A program made the position numbers and the translations under genes. 39,995 nt of DNA from a virus. This document shows positions 24,682 to 31,651 of this stretch, one piece after another. Numbering within the stretch: the first letter of the stretch is position 1; every line of letters starts with the position of its first letter. Where the stretch lies: IMG/VR virus record IMGVR_UViG_3300046000_006760, positions 1 through 39,995 of that record, one strand, 5' to 3'. The notes below the pieces were generated by a model, which did not search any database, was not told the DNA's origin, and saw only the letters and a list, made by a program, of their open reading frames with translations.

Positions 24682-24965
24682 CAAGACCAATCCCGCACCC
24701 TGAATCACGATTCACTCCCCTATGGCAAGTCGAAGACTATGAACGAAATGACGGTCGAAGATACACGCAGTGGCTTTGCCAATGCTTGTGTGGAAAAACA
24801 AAAAAGGTCGCATCGCATCTGATTCGAAACGGGCACAAAAAGTCGTGCGGATGTTTGAGGCGAGAGAAGGCGAAAGCCAAGTGGGCAAGAGTCGCGGCGA
24901 TGGGCCGCAAGGTTCATTCGGAAAACTGCAAGCAAAGGAGGCTCAGCAATGCCGCCACAGAATGA
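24678..24965 (+). CDS. Zinc-finger protein with SCGC motif
   Basis: A 95-residue basic protein with W-L-C-Q-C-L-C-G-K-T-K-K and K-K-S-C-G-C-L-R-R-E-K. This C-x-C-x2-C...S-C-G-C arrangement is the DNA-binding module often found in phage homing endonucleases and related proteins. The nuclease part is absent here, so it may be a stand-alone DNA-binding protein or a remnant. ATGA overlaps the previous gene. Confidence 0.65.
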   Translation: MTRPIPHPESRFTPLWQVEDYERNDGRRYTQWLCQCLCGKTKKVASHLIRNGHKKSCGCLRREKAKAKWARVAAMGRKVHSENCKQRRLSNAATE

Positions 24966-25059
24966 AATTATCTGCAATTTGTTTGTTCCGATGGCAATCA
25001 CGCTCGGGCTGATCTGCACCGTGGCGTTGCAGTTCGCCTTTAACGGCAGCGACTTCTGA
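24949..25059 (+). CDS. Membrane micro-protein (36 residues)
   Basis: A 36-residue product starting at ATG 24949 with an excellent ribosome site (AAAGGAGG). Its sequence is one transmembrane helix (F-V-P-M-A-I-T-L-G-L-I-C-T-V-A-L-Q-F) and a short polar tail. It overlaps the previous gene by 17 bases. It could be a small inner-membrane effector; function unknown. Confidence 0.6.
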   Translation: MPPQNEIICNLFVPMAITLGLICTVALQFAFNGSDF

Positions 25060-25330
25060 AACAGTCCGCAGCTCACTCCCAGACTTTAAGTGCGTCCGAG
25101 TGAGACGATCTGGCGTGCTGTGCGGCAAGCAGCGACCAGAAGAACCGTGCGATCCGGTTTACTAAATCAAGAGTGTTCGGAAAGCGGCTGGCTCGTTGCT
25201 GGTCGTGGCCCCTTGCAACGGCGGGGGCCGAATACAAGCGGGCTCGGCATGGATCAAAGCCGATCGGGTGATCTCCGACGCAAACGATTTGCGGCCCGTT
25301 TTTTCAAACAACAAAGCAAGGAGGTGTTTA
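25060..25330 (+). promoter_or_regulatory. Gene-free leader before csrA
   Basis: I see no convincing gene. The stretch holds a GGCCCC/GGGGCC stem (25207-25212 with 25224-25229), then a CGCAAA-CGA-TTTGCG stem-loop shortly before a T6 run that precedes AAACAACAAAG and the AGGAGG ribosome site. It contains ATGGA and the AAGGA of the ribosome site, both like CsrA-binding cores (ANGGA), so CsrA could control its own translation here. Confidence 0.35.
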
Positions 25331-25522
25331 GTGTTAGTTCTGAGCCGAAAAGCCAATCAGGAAATCTGCATCGGTGATGACATCCGCGTGATGGTCATCG
25401 AGATCAGGGGCGACAAAGTCAGGCTTGGCGTTACGGCTCCGCGGGACACGTCTGTCCATCGTCACGAGATATATGACGCTATCAAGCAAGTCATTGAGTC
25501 CAACGACAGTGATTGTGATTGA
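25331..25522 (+). CDS. csrA: CsrA homologue
   Basis: A 63-residue RNA-binding regulator. The sequence matches CsrA/RsmA along its length: M-L-V-L-S-R-K at the start (beta 1), I-C-I-G-D-D-I, V-R-L-G-V-T-A-P, and S-V-H-R-H-E-I-Y in the last beta strand and helix, with Leu4 and Arg44 at their E. coli positions. CsrA dimers bind ANGGA in mRNA leaders and block or stabilise translation. Start GTG 25331 has AGGAGG seven bases upstream. In a phage it may rewire host carbon metabolism or time phage gene expression. It sits alone between two gene-poor stretches, so may have its own promoter. Confidence 0.93.
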   Translation: MLVLSRKANQEICIGDDIRVMVIEIRGDKVRLGVTAPRDTSVHRHEIYDAIKQVIESNDSDCD

Positions 25523-25608
25523 GTCACACCTGCGGGCGGCTCGCCAGCGGTGGCGTTCACGGTCGTCAATGGCCGTCCGCAGGATGTGTTTTGTATGGAG
25601 CATTTTGA

Positions 25609-25845
25609 ATGAGTGGCAGCACAAAACGTCGCGATGCAAAGCTGAATACATCAGGCCGATATTTTCCACAGGAGTATCCGAGCCACGAACAGATCGCAGA
25701 GCAAAAGCGGATACAGGCCGAGATCCTCGAGGAAAAGATTGCAAGGGGGCCGGTTGATCCGGAGGGCACATTGGTGAGGTCGACGAAAGTTTATTCGCTG
25801 AAGATGCTGCCCGGTGGTCGTGGAGTGCTGAGGGGTCAGGGATGA
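25609..25845 (+). CDS. Small charged hypothetical protein
   Basis: A 78-residue, highly charged protein with a helical centre (H-E-Q-I-A-E-Q-K-R-I-Q-A-E-I-L-E-E-K) and a Gly/Arg-rich end. ATG 25609 has GGAG seven bases upstream. Its stop overlaps a 17-residue micro-ORF. Function unknown. Confidence 0.55.
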   Translation: MSGSTKRRDAKLNTSGRYFPQEYPSHEQIAEQKRIQAEILEEKIARGPVDPEGTLVRSTKVYSLKMLPGGRGVLRGQG

Positions 25846-25895
25846 AAAACAGGAATCAAGGTAAGGCCAGCAAGTTTAGAAAGACAGCCAGATGA
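25842..25895 (+). CDS. Basic micro-ORF (17 residues)
   Basis: Seventeen residues (M-K-N-R-N-Q-G-K-A-S-K-F-R-K-T-A-R), all polar or basic. Its start overlaps the previous stop and its stop overlaps the next start, so ribosomes could pass through it from gene to gene. It may be a coupling device rather than a functional peptide. Confidence 0.35.
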   Translation: MKNRNQGKASKFRKTAR

Positions 25896-26782
25896 GTAGT
25901 GTGTCAGTTTTGAAGTGCCCGGATCCGGGTGTGTATGAGAACGTTGCCGCAGAGGACTACTTTGCTTGGTCGGCGGTCAGCAACTCGAAGTTGAGTCTGT
26001 TGAAGCGGTCCCCGCGGCACTATCAGCACGGGTTTAGCGAAGCAACGCCAGCAATGCAGTTGGGCTCATTGGTGCACAGCGGTGTGCTTGAGCCGTTGGC
26101 GATTGCGAAGCGTTATGTGTTCATGCCCGATTATGCCAAGCATCCCGGCAACACAACGGCCAGCGGTGATCGGTCGTTTTCCTCCGCTACCAAATTCGTG
26201 AAGCAGATGGAGGAGAATTTTCGCCAACTAAATTTCGACAAGGAGATTGTGACAGAAGACCAATACAACACGATGGTCGGCATGGCGACGGCTCTGGCGG
26301 ACAATGACAAGGCAAAGCATCTCCTGCGAGAAGGACGGGCCGAAGTCTCTGTTGTTTGGGACGATCCAGAAACGGGCTTGCGGTGCAAAGCTCGAGCGGA
26401 CTGGCTCAAGCCGGGCATTATGGCGGACCTGAAAACGACGATGGACGCGGGCCAGTTTGAGCGGTCAATTGTCAAGTTTGGTTATCACCGGCAGATGGCG
26501 TTTTACACGCGCGGCCTTATGGCCAACGGCATCGAAGCGGATCCGTGGATCATCTGCGTTGAAAAGTCTGCTCCATTCGGCTGCAGATGTGCCCCGATGG
26601 ATTCCGAAGCACTGCGGATTGGTGCAAACGAGATTGATGAACTGTTCGGCCTGCTTGTCGAGTGCCAGGCTCGTGACTTCTGGCCGGGGTATCAAAACCC
26701 GTCAGTCTGGAGTGTTCCGGAGTGGTACTCAAAATCTGAGCAGCTTGAACTTATTGTTGATGGTGAAACCGTTCTTATTTGA
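25892..26782 (+). CDS. RecE-type exonuclease (PD-(D/E)XK)
   Basis: A 296-residue nuclease of the RecE/exodeoxyribonuclease VIII group. Visible family marks: S-N-S-K-L-S-L-L-K-R-S-P near the start, G-S-L-V-H (His62), R-C-K-A-R-A-D-W-L with Asp170, D-L-K-T-T with Asp179 and Lys181, and F-G-Y-H-R-Q (Gln201), together the D...DxK...Q metal site. Such enzymes resect double-stranded DNA for annealing recombination. No clear RecT partner is present next to it; the following gene may provide the single-strand-binding function. Confidence 0.85.
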   Translation: MSSVSVLKCPDPGVYENVAAEDYFAWSAVSNSKLSLLKRSPRHYQHGFSEATPAMQLGSLVHSGVLEPLAIAKRYVFMPDYAKHPGNTTASGDRSFSSATKFVKQMEENFRQLNFDKEIVTEDQYNTMVGMATALADNDKAKHLLREGRAEVSVVWDDPETGLRCKARADWLKPGIMADLKTTMDAGQFERSIVKFGYHRQMAFYTRGLMANGIEADPWIICVEKSAPFGCRCAPMDSEALRIGANEIDELFGLLVECQARDFWPGYQNPSVWSVPEWYSKSEQLELIVDGETVLI

Positions 26783-26796
26783 TCTGGAGGTGTGTT

Positions 26797-27171
26797 TTGA
26801 AAGCGAATGAATTGTGCCCGTCCCCGAATCTGCAGGCGTTAGACATCGGAACGGAATTGGGTGACTCAGTCAACGTGACAATGAAGGGGTTCGACAAGTC
26901 GGAAGTGGGCAAGGAAAGGCAGGTCCGGTCTCGGCTGTTTGTCGAAGAGTTCGACAGGCCACTGGTGATCAATAGAACCAACGTGAAGGCGTTGATTGAT
27001 CTGTTTGGGAACGACACGGCAGACTGGATCGGAGAGTCATTCAATCTGTACGTCTCGGAAACGTCGTTGAACGGCGACACGGTTAGGTGCTTGCGAGTGC
27101 GAGCGGTGAAAGCGGAAAAGGTTGTGGAGGATAAGGCGGCCGGCACGAAGTCGACACGGAAAACTAAGTGA
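26797..27171 (+). CDS. Conserved phage recombination-module protein, SSB-like
   Basis: A 124-residue protein. Its core, V-I-N-R-T-N-V-K-A-L-I-D-L-F-G-N-D-T-A-D-W-I-G, then L-Y-V-S-E-T-S and V-R-C-L-R-V-R-A, is a pattern I know from a conserved phage protein encoded near RecE or RecT, thought to bind DNA. I do not recall a solid functional assignment. TTG 26797 is chosen because GGAGGTG is ideally placed upstream. It lies between the exonuclease and RusA, supporting a recombination role. Confidence 0.65.
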   Translation: MKANELCPSPNLQALDIGTELGDSVNVTMKGFDKSEVGKERQVRSRLFVEEFDRPLVINRTNVKALIDLFGNDTADWIGESFNLYVSETSLNGDTVRCLRVRAVKAEKVVEDKAAGTKSTRKTK

Positions 27172-27644
27172 GATCTGCTGTGATTCGATTGATCGTCAAC
27201 GCGGTTCCGATTGCACAACCACGAGCAAGGGCCACAAGTCGAGGGGCTCACGCTGCCATGTACTCGCCAACAACGGTGAAGACAAAAGCAGGTAGGAAAC
27301 CGCATCCGATTGTGGCGTTCAAAAATGCGGTACGGGCCGCGGCGGTCAGCAATGGGAATGATGGGACAAGCCTGATCGATTCTGCTTTGCGGGTCGACTG
27401 CTGTTTTGTCTTTCCAAGGCCGCAGCGACTGCTAAAGAAGAGTTCTCCGAAGTGTCGTTTGCCACACATCATTAAGCCGGACAGAGATAATCTTGACAAA
27501 GCTGTTCTCGATTCTCTGACCGGCCTTGTGTGGGTCGACGATTGCCAAGCTTATTCAGGGCTGATTGAAAAATACTACGTTGCTGCCGGGGAGGATCCTC
27601 ACGTTGTCATCGTTATCACAAAGATCGGATTCATCTGTGATTGA
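27168..27644 (+). CDS. rusA: RusA-type Holliday junction resolvase
   Basis: A 158-residue enzyme that cuts four-way junctions. The RusA signature is clear: K-P-D-R-D-N-L-D-K-A-V-L-D-S-L, with Asp105, Asp107, Asn108 and Asp115, and V-W-V-D-D-C-Q with Asp124-Asp125, the acidic metal site. The N-terminal strand (I-R-L-I-V-N-A-V-P-I-A-Q-P-R-A-R) is typical. RusA is expected to resolve junctions made during replication and recombination before packaging. GTG 27168 overlaps the previous stop (GTGA). Confidence 0.88.
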   Translation: MRSAVIRLIVNAVPIAQPRARATSRGAHAAMYSPTTVKTKAGRKPHPIVAFKNAVRAAAVSNGNDGTSLIDSALRVDCCFVFPRPQRLLKKSSPKCRLPHIIKPDRDNLDKAVLDSLTGLVWVDDCQAYSGLIEKYYVAAGEDPHVVIVITKIGFICD

Positions 27645-28164
27645 TCAAATTCCTGTTTCATATTTTGCCAGGCCATCATGGTTGCTCGCACCGCTCGAGG
27701 AACTGACTCAGTTTCCGACAGAGCGAATTGCCACAAATCTTTCGCGGCTGAATCGATATGCCGGGGCAGTTGAGTGGACTGTTGCTCAGCATTGTTTGTT
27801 GGTTCATGAGTTGTGCGAAGGGTACTCAAACCGCGTAAAACTGTGGGCGTTACTTCACGACGCTCACGAGTGCTGGATTGGGGATATGCTGCGGCCGGCA
27901 AAACAGTTCGCGGGCCATGCTATAACTGAAGCTGAAAGGCATCACGACGAGCAGATTTGGCGACTGTGTGGATTCACGCCGACGATTGAGGAACGGTTGA
28001 TTGTGGCTGAAAAGGACACTGCCGCGATAAATCATGAGTTCACGTTGGCAGAAACGCGGGGCACAGTGTTTGAAGTGCCAGTCAGTCAATGGACTGTGAA
28101 GTGGCGTTGGCACGATCGTGTTTCGTGCCTGCTGCTCGATGTGTCTCAGGAGTCTGGACGATGA
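27637..28164 (+). CDS. HD-domain phosphohydrolase
   Basis: A 175-residue HD protein. Conserved features: V-A-Q-H (His52), L-L-H-D-A-H-E (His74-Asp75), I-G-D (Asp83) and A-E-K-D (Asp127), the metal-binding set of the YfbR-like and phage HD group. The F-P-T-E-R-I-A-T-N-L-S-R-L-N-R-Y-A-G segment is also typical of this phage group. These enzymes dephosphorylate (deoxy)nucleotides, so it may adjust nucleotide pools. The start GTG 27637 has a weak ribosome site and overlaps RusA by eight bases. ATGA couples it to the next gene. Confidence 0.78.
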   Translation: MIDQIPVSYFARPSWLLAPLEELTQFPTERIATNLSRLNRYAGAVEWTVAQHCLLVHELCEGYSNRVKLWALLHDAHECWIGDMLRPAKQFAGHAITEAERHHDEQIWRLCGFTPTIEERLIVAEKDTAAINHEFTLAETRGTVFEVPVSQWTVKWRWHDRVSCLLLDVSQESGR

Positions 28165-28442
28165 GCGGCCATTCTTCGCGGCTGGCTTGGCTGAAGGCTC
28201 ACGGATTTCTGGCAGACAATCGAGCGGTGGAGCTGGCAGAAATTGGCAATGTGATCTGGGTCGATGGACACAAAGGCAAACGGATGGTGTCGCTTTGGCT
28301 CTCGACTCGAGACGGCAAGGCAATCATTCACGGGATCACAGAACCAGCGTTGACGTGGGAGCAGGTTCAGGAATGGATTGATCCAAAACCGGAACCAGAA
28401 AAAGAGCCGGTTAAGGTGCAGAAGAGTTTTTTTGAAGATTGA
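28161..28442 (+). CDS. Small hypothetical protein
   Basis: A 93-residue protein with a W-L-K-A-H-G-F-L segment, a strand-rich centre (I-G-N-V-I-W-V-D-G-H-K-G-K) and a Pro/Lys/Glu-rich tail. ATG 28161 overlaps the previous stop by ATGA and has AGGAG upstream. It lies just before the replication initiator. Function unknown. Confidence 0.6.
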   Translation: MSGHSSRLAWLKAHGFLADNRAVELAEIGNVIWVDGHKGKRMVSLWLSTRDGKAIIHGITEPALTWEQVQEWIDPKPEPEKEPVKVQKSFFED

Positions 28443-28454
28443 TGGAGCGTCTTT

Positions 28455-29387
28455 GTGGCTGGCGATTACCCGCAGAGGGATAGTTTTTTTTCGCATCGAT
28501 TCGTCAGGCTGCTGATGAAGTCATGTGCGGCGCTGGACATGGGGCCGACTGCGTGCCTCTTGTTGTGCTACGTCGCTCACACTGAGGACGCAGCAAAATA
28601 CAGGGGAGCTGTCAGGTTCTGGAATCAACAGTTGATGACCGTGATGGGGTTTAAGTCTCCAAAGCAACTTATTGACGCCAGGGCAAAGGCTGTTGAGGCT
28701 GGCTGGCTCGTTTATGAGCGGTCAGGAAATCGCGAAGTCGGTCAGTACTGGGTGACGGTTCCAGACCATTTTGAGGGGCTGACAGACGGAATCATTGAGG
28801 CGAACTGTTCCGTTAATCATTCCGAATCCGGAACGAATAGCGGAACGAATACGAAACGGATAGCGGAACGAATAAGTGACGGATCCCGGAACGAATACGA
28901 AACGGAAAGCGGAAAGCCTTCTATCCCTATACCTTTACCTGATCCTATACCAGAAACACAAAGGGACGCTGTCGCGTCCGTCGTGCCCCAAGTGGTTTCA
29001 GTCAATGCAGTGGATGCGGCTCCGGTCAAAGCTCCACGGCGGCCGAGCCAAGTGTTCGTGAAACCGACCGTCAGCGATGTCATCACCTATGTGATCGAGA
29101 TCAAAGCGACTGTCGACGCAAAGACGTTCTACGACTACTACGAGTCGAATGGATGGCGAGTCGGGCGCAACCCGATGAAGGACTGGAGAGCGACTGTCCG
29201 CCAGTGGCAGAATCGGAATCAGCAGGGGAGTTTGTACAGCAATGGCACAAAACCACGACATTCAGCGGCGACCAGAGAGCAGGCCAATGCAGACGCCTTC
29301 GCAGCCTTCGACGCCGCCGCTGCTGCCCAAAGCGGTCGAGATGCGTCCGAAGATTGGAGAGGCTCTGACACGCCTTTGCTCACTTAA
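28455..29387 (+). CDS. Replication initiator, lambda O-like organisation
   Basis: A 310-residue protein in three parts. Residues 1-115 resemble a winged-helix initiator or replisome organiser (L-M-K-S-C-A-A-L-D-M-G, then G-F-K-S-P-K-Q-L-I-D-A-R-A-K-A, G-W-L-V-Y-E-R). Residues 120-195 are a Ser/Thr/Pro-rich linker whose DNA contains the iterons. Residues 198-255 match the C-terminal phage replication motif (F-V-K-P-T-V-S-D-V-I-T-Y-V, D-Y-Y-E-S-N-G-W-R-V-G, M-K-D-W-R-A-T-V-R-Q-W). It should bind the origin and recruit a helicase loader. GTG 28455 has GGAG upstream. The next gene overlaps by 146 bases. Confidence 0.75.
   Translation: MAGDYPQRDSFFSHRFVRLLMKSCAALDMGPTACLLLCYVAHTEDAAKYRGAVRFWNQQLMTVMGFKSPKQLIDARAKAVEAGWLVYERSGNREVGQYWVTVPDHFEGLTDGIIEANCSVNHSESGTNSGTNTKRIAERISDGSRNEYETESGKPSIPIPLPDPIPETQRDAVASVVPQVVSVNAVDAAPVKAPRRPSQVFVKPTVSDVITYVIEIKATVDAKTFYDYYESNGWRVGRNPMKDWRATVRQWQNRNQQGSLYSNGTKPRHSAATREQANADAFAAFDAAAAAQSGRDASEDWRGSDTPLLT
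28830..28960. repeat. Iterons and AT-richer stretch: candidate replication origin
   Basis: GGAACGAAT occurs at 28830-28838, 28842-28850, 28865-28873 and 28888-28896. Two longer units begin CGGAACGAATACGAAACGGA at 28841 and 28887, 46 bases apart, identical over 20 bases and over 26 of 27. A pyrimidine- and AT-richer stretch (28919-28960) follows. Iterons inside the initiator gene next to AT-rich DNA are the layout of lambda ori in gene O. Confidence 0.65.
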
Positions 29388-29646
29388 AAATCAAGCACAG
29401 TTCACCACGCATCAGCTCGAGACGTGGTTGGCAACGCTGAGCATCTTTCCGCCAGAGGTTGTGAACCGTGCGATTTTGGAAATAGCACTCTCAACGGATC
29501 AGTTTCCAGACTGCGGAAAAGTCGTCGCGAAATGCCAGGTTGAAATGCAGAAGAAAACGAATCAGGTCACTCAGGCGGATCCAAACAAGCCGTCGAAGGG
29601 CACAGTTGACCGAGTGGCGGCGGCGTTCAATATCAAGGTCAGTTGA
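29242..29646 (+). CDS. Putative helicase loader
   Basis: A 134-residue protein after the initiator, in the place of lambda P. The first 35 residues are polar and Pro-rich; then a helical part with T-T-H-Q-L-E-T-W-L-A-T-L-S-I-F-P-P-E-V-V and F-P-D-C-G-K-V-V. The latter recalls the SPP1 G39P-type helicase loaders, in which a W...L...F-P helical bundle occurs, but I could not align it. ATG 29242 overlaps the initiator by 146 bases; ATG 29341 is an alternative short start. The overlapped DNA encodes the Ala/Asp-rich end of the initiator. Confidence 0.5.
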   Translation: MAQNHDIQRRPESRPMQTPSQPSTPPLLPKAVEMRPKIGEALTRLCSLKNQAQFTTHQLETWLATLSIFPPEVVNRAILEIALSTDQFPDCGKVVAKCQVEMQKKTNQVTQADPNKPSKGTVDRVAAAFNIKVS

Positions 29647-29687
29647 ACAGTTAAGACATCGGACGGAGCGCCGAAACCCTCACGGAT

Positions 29688-29702
29688 GATTCCATAGGAA
29701 TC
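29688..29702 (+). promoter_or_regulatory. Hairpin covering a ribosome site
   Basis: GATTCC (29688-29693), loop ATA and GGAATC (29697-29702) make a small perfect stem. The Shine-Dalgarno AGGAA (29696-29700) of the gene starting at 29708 lies mostly in the right arm, so pairing would reduce translation of that recombinase. Confidence 0.4.
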
Positions 29703-29707
29703 TTTGT

Positions 29708-30934
29708 GTGAGTTATGCAATGTCCGCAGTTCTCAGTGATTTTCAGTTTACGTTCGATGCGTGTTGTGTGGGCCAGATTCCTCTGCGGGTGTTTCTGGAA
29801 CCTCAGAGCAGTGTGATTGAGGCGGCAAAGCCTGAAGTGATTGATTGCTGGAGTTTGGTGGATTTGTACGACGAATTGTTGGCGGCCAGTGACAAGGAAA
29901 AGCGAGTGTCATTGAAGACAATCAGAGACAACCGGGCTGCACTCCACAAGTTTGAAGCCTGGGGGAAGGCTCAGCATCGAGTTGTGGCCGGCAGATCTTT
30001 GAGCCTGCTTGAGCAGCCAAAGATTCTTCGGAGTTATGCTGAGGTTCTCCGGGCTCAACCGAAAGGGAATTCGTCGGCGATGGCCTCAAAGGCTCTGTCG
30101 GCAGTTGGCAAGCTGGCCGGGGCATGTGTTCGGGCTGGAATGCTGAAGCAGAAGCCGGAGACGGTCAGTAAATCAACGATCAATCTGCTGAGGCCGCGGA
30201 CTGAAGAACAAAGAAGAGTCAAGGCCGTTCCGGTCACTGTGGGCGAGCTTCAGGCGATGCTGGCCGTTATTGACGGGTGCCGGTGGCCGCGGCTCGGGAA
30301 AGTGAAACCGTCAGTGTTTTGGCAGACCAGTTTGCTCGCTCATTACGTCTACGGGTTTCGTTCACAGGATTGGTTCGCCGCACGGTCGGCCGAGAAGAAA
30401 GGGCTATTGTGGTCCGGGGTGATAACCTCGAGTCAATGCCCTGCTCTGGATGATCTGCACAATGCAGCCGGTTGGGCGTGGTACCTGGTACACAAGACAG
30501 CGAAAAAGGATGAAGCGGCGGAGCGGCCGTCAGACGTGTTGGTTCCGTTGTCGGCGAAAATGCGTGATCTGCTCGAGCAGTTCCGCGGGCTGGATCCAGA
30601 CAGAGTGTTTCCACTGGCGAACAATTCGCGGACATACTCGGAAGAGTTCGCGAGACTGCTTGACCGTGCTGGGCTGTCTGATGACTCGCGACGGAAGGAA
30701 AACAAGCCGATCATTCGGCTGAGTCTCGGTCAGAGAAACGTGGCCAGTTTTCGAAAGGGATCGTCGGCCATGTGGGCGAAGTATGTCAGCCGGGCGGCAT
30801 CCAGTTACATGCTTCACCATGCGGTCAGCGAGGAGGGCGTAGCAAAGATGACCGCTGATAGTTACCTGCAGAACGAAGAGATCTTGAGAGACATTGTCGC
30901 GAAGATTGAAACGTTGCCGGTGTGGTCGCTTTGA
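29708..30934 (+). CDS. Second, divergent tyrosine recombinase-like protein
   Basis: A 408-residue protein with an N-terminal core-binding-like helical region (residues 45-160) and a catalytic-like C-terminal half. Candidate residues: Arg218 (Y-G-F-R-S-Q-D-W), Lys263 (H-K-T-A-K-K), Arg349 (S-F-R-K-G-S-S), His370-371 and Tyr386 (T-A-D-S-Y-L-Q-N). The first His of the HxxR motif appears to be absent (Ala346). It is not next to attP. It might resolve multimers, invert a segment, or have lost activity and become a DNA-binding protein. The start is GTG 29708; ATG 29720 is possible. Confidence 0.65.
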   Translation: MSYAMSAVLSDFQFTFDACCVGQIPLRVFLEPQSSVIEAAKPEVIDCWSLVDLYDELLAASDKEKRVSLKTIRDNRAALHKFEAWGKAQHRVVAGRSLSLLEQPKILRSYAEVLRAQPKGNSSAMASKALSAVGKLAGACVRAGMLKQKPETVSKSTINLLRPRTEEQRRVKAVPVTVGELQAMLAVIDGCRWPRLGKVKPSVFWQTSLLAHYVYGFRSQDWFAARSAEKKGLLWSGVITSSQCPALDDLHNAAGWAWYLVHKTAKKDEAAERPSDVLVPLSAKMRDLLEQFRGLDPDRVFPLANNSRTYSEEFARLLDRAGLSDDSRRKENKPIIRLSLGQRNVASFRKGSSAMWAKYVSRAASSYMLHHAVSEEGVAKMTADSYLQNEEILRDIVAKIETLPVWSL

Positions 30935-30982
30935 TATCGGAGTGGAACATCCGCTGTTCACAAAAACAAAGGGGAATTGCAA

Positions 30983-31651
30983 ATGACGAACATGAATCGA
31001 CTGATGCTGATCGGCTGCAGCAAGACCAAAAAAGCCTGCGAGTATGACAGTCGCGTCGGCGGTCGAGTCGTTCCGGAGCAGTTGTACGGATCTCAGTTGT
31101 TTTCGAAGCGGGTGGAGTATGCGAACGCTAAGAATCTTCGCTGGTATGTTCTCAGTGCTCGTTACGGCGTTTGGCGGCCGACGATCGGAATGAAGCCGTA
31201 CGACCAGACTTTCGCTGACATGACTCCGGCTGACATCGCAGCATGGCACTCCAGTTGTGCTCTGTGGCTGTTGGAGGAATTGTGGGAACCATTCCACCAG
31301 AAAGAGTCTGCGGAGCCGCTGAAGCCGTCAGAACTCACCATCGAGGTTCACGCCGGTGCTGACTACTGCCATCCGCTGGCGGAGATCCTGAAATCGGTGG
31401 GAATCGTGGTGGAGCTGCCGCTAGCTGGACTCGGGATCGGTGAGCAGTTGGCATGGTATTGTCAGGCTAAACCAGTCGAGAAGAAACTATGGAAGCAACG
31501 CAGAAAGGTATCTCATGTCGCAGCAATTGACGGGGCAGATTCGGCAGATCGACCTGGACAAGAGGACCGGGAGACTGTTGTCTGCGGAGGGCCGAAAAGT
31601 GGAGATCTATTTTGGGCCTCGGGAAGTGGAGGCAGTGAAGCGGTGCTTTAA
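30983..31651 (+). CDS. DUF6884-like protein
   Basis: A 222-residue protein that I match by memory to DUF6884: M-L-I-G-C-S-K-T-K-K at the start, E-Q-L-Y-G-S-Q-L-F-S-K-R, W-Y-V-L-S-A-R-Y-G-V, K-P-Y-D-Q-T-F and, later, G-L-G-I-G-E-Q-L-A-W-Y. The family is distantly like YaaA and its activity is not known to me. ATG 30983 has AAAGGGGAA upstream. The last 45 residues are unlike the rest and overlap the start of the next gene in another frame (137 bases), so the ancestral end may have been near residue 177. Confidence 0.7.
   Translation: MTNMNRLMLIGCSKTKKACEYDSRVGGRVVPEQLYGSQLFSKRVEYANAKNLRWYVLSARYGVWRPTIGMKPYDQTFADMTPADIAAWHSSCALWLLEELWEPFHQKESAEPLKPSELTIEVHAGADYCHPLAEILKSVGIVVELPLAGLGIGEQLAWYCQAKPVEKKLWKQRRKVSHVAAIDGADSADRPGQEDRETVVCGGPKSGDLFWASGSGGSEAVL

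Noticed and set aside
25090-25377. Reading frame through the csrA leader
   Set aside because: It is out of frame with csrA, has no good ribosome site, and has the Arg/Ser/Gly-rich look of non-coding translation.
28830-28913. CRISPR-like repeat array
   Set aside because: Repeats are only nine bases (or two near-identical longer units), spacers are too short, and they lie in an initiator gene; iterons explain them.
29708-30934. Complete, active second integrase with its own att site
   Set aside because: The HxxR His is missing and no arm- or core-like repeats were seen nearby, so an active integrase is not claimed.
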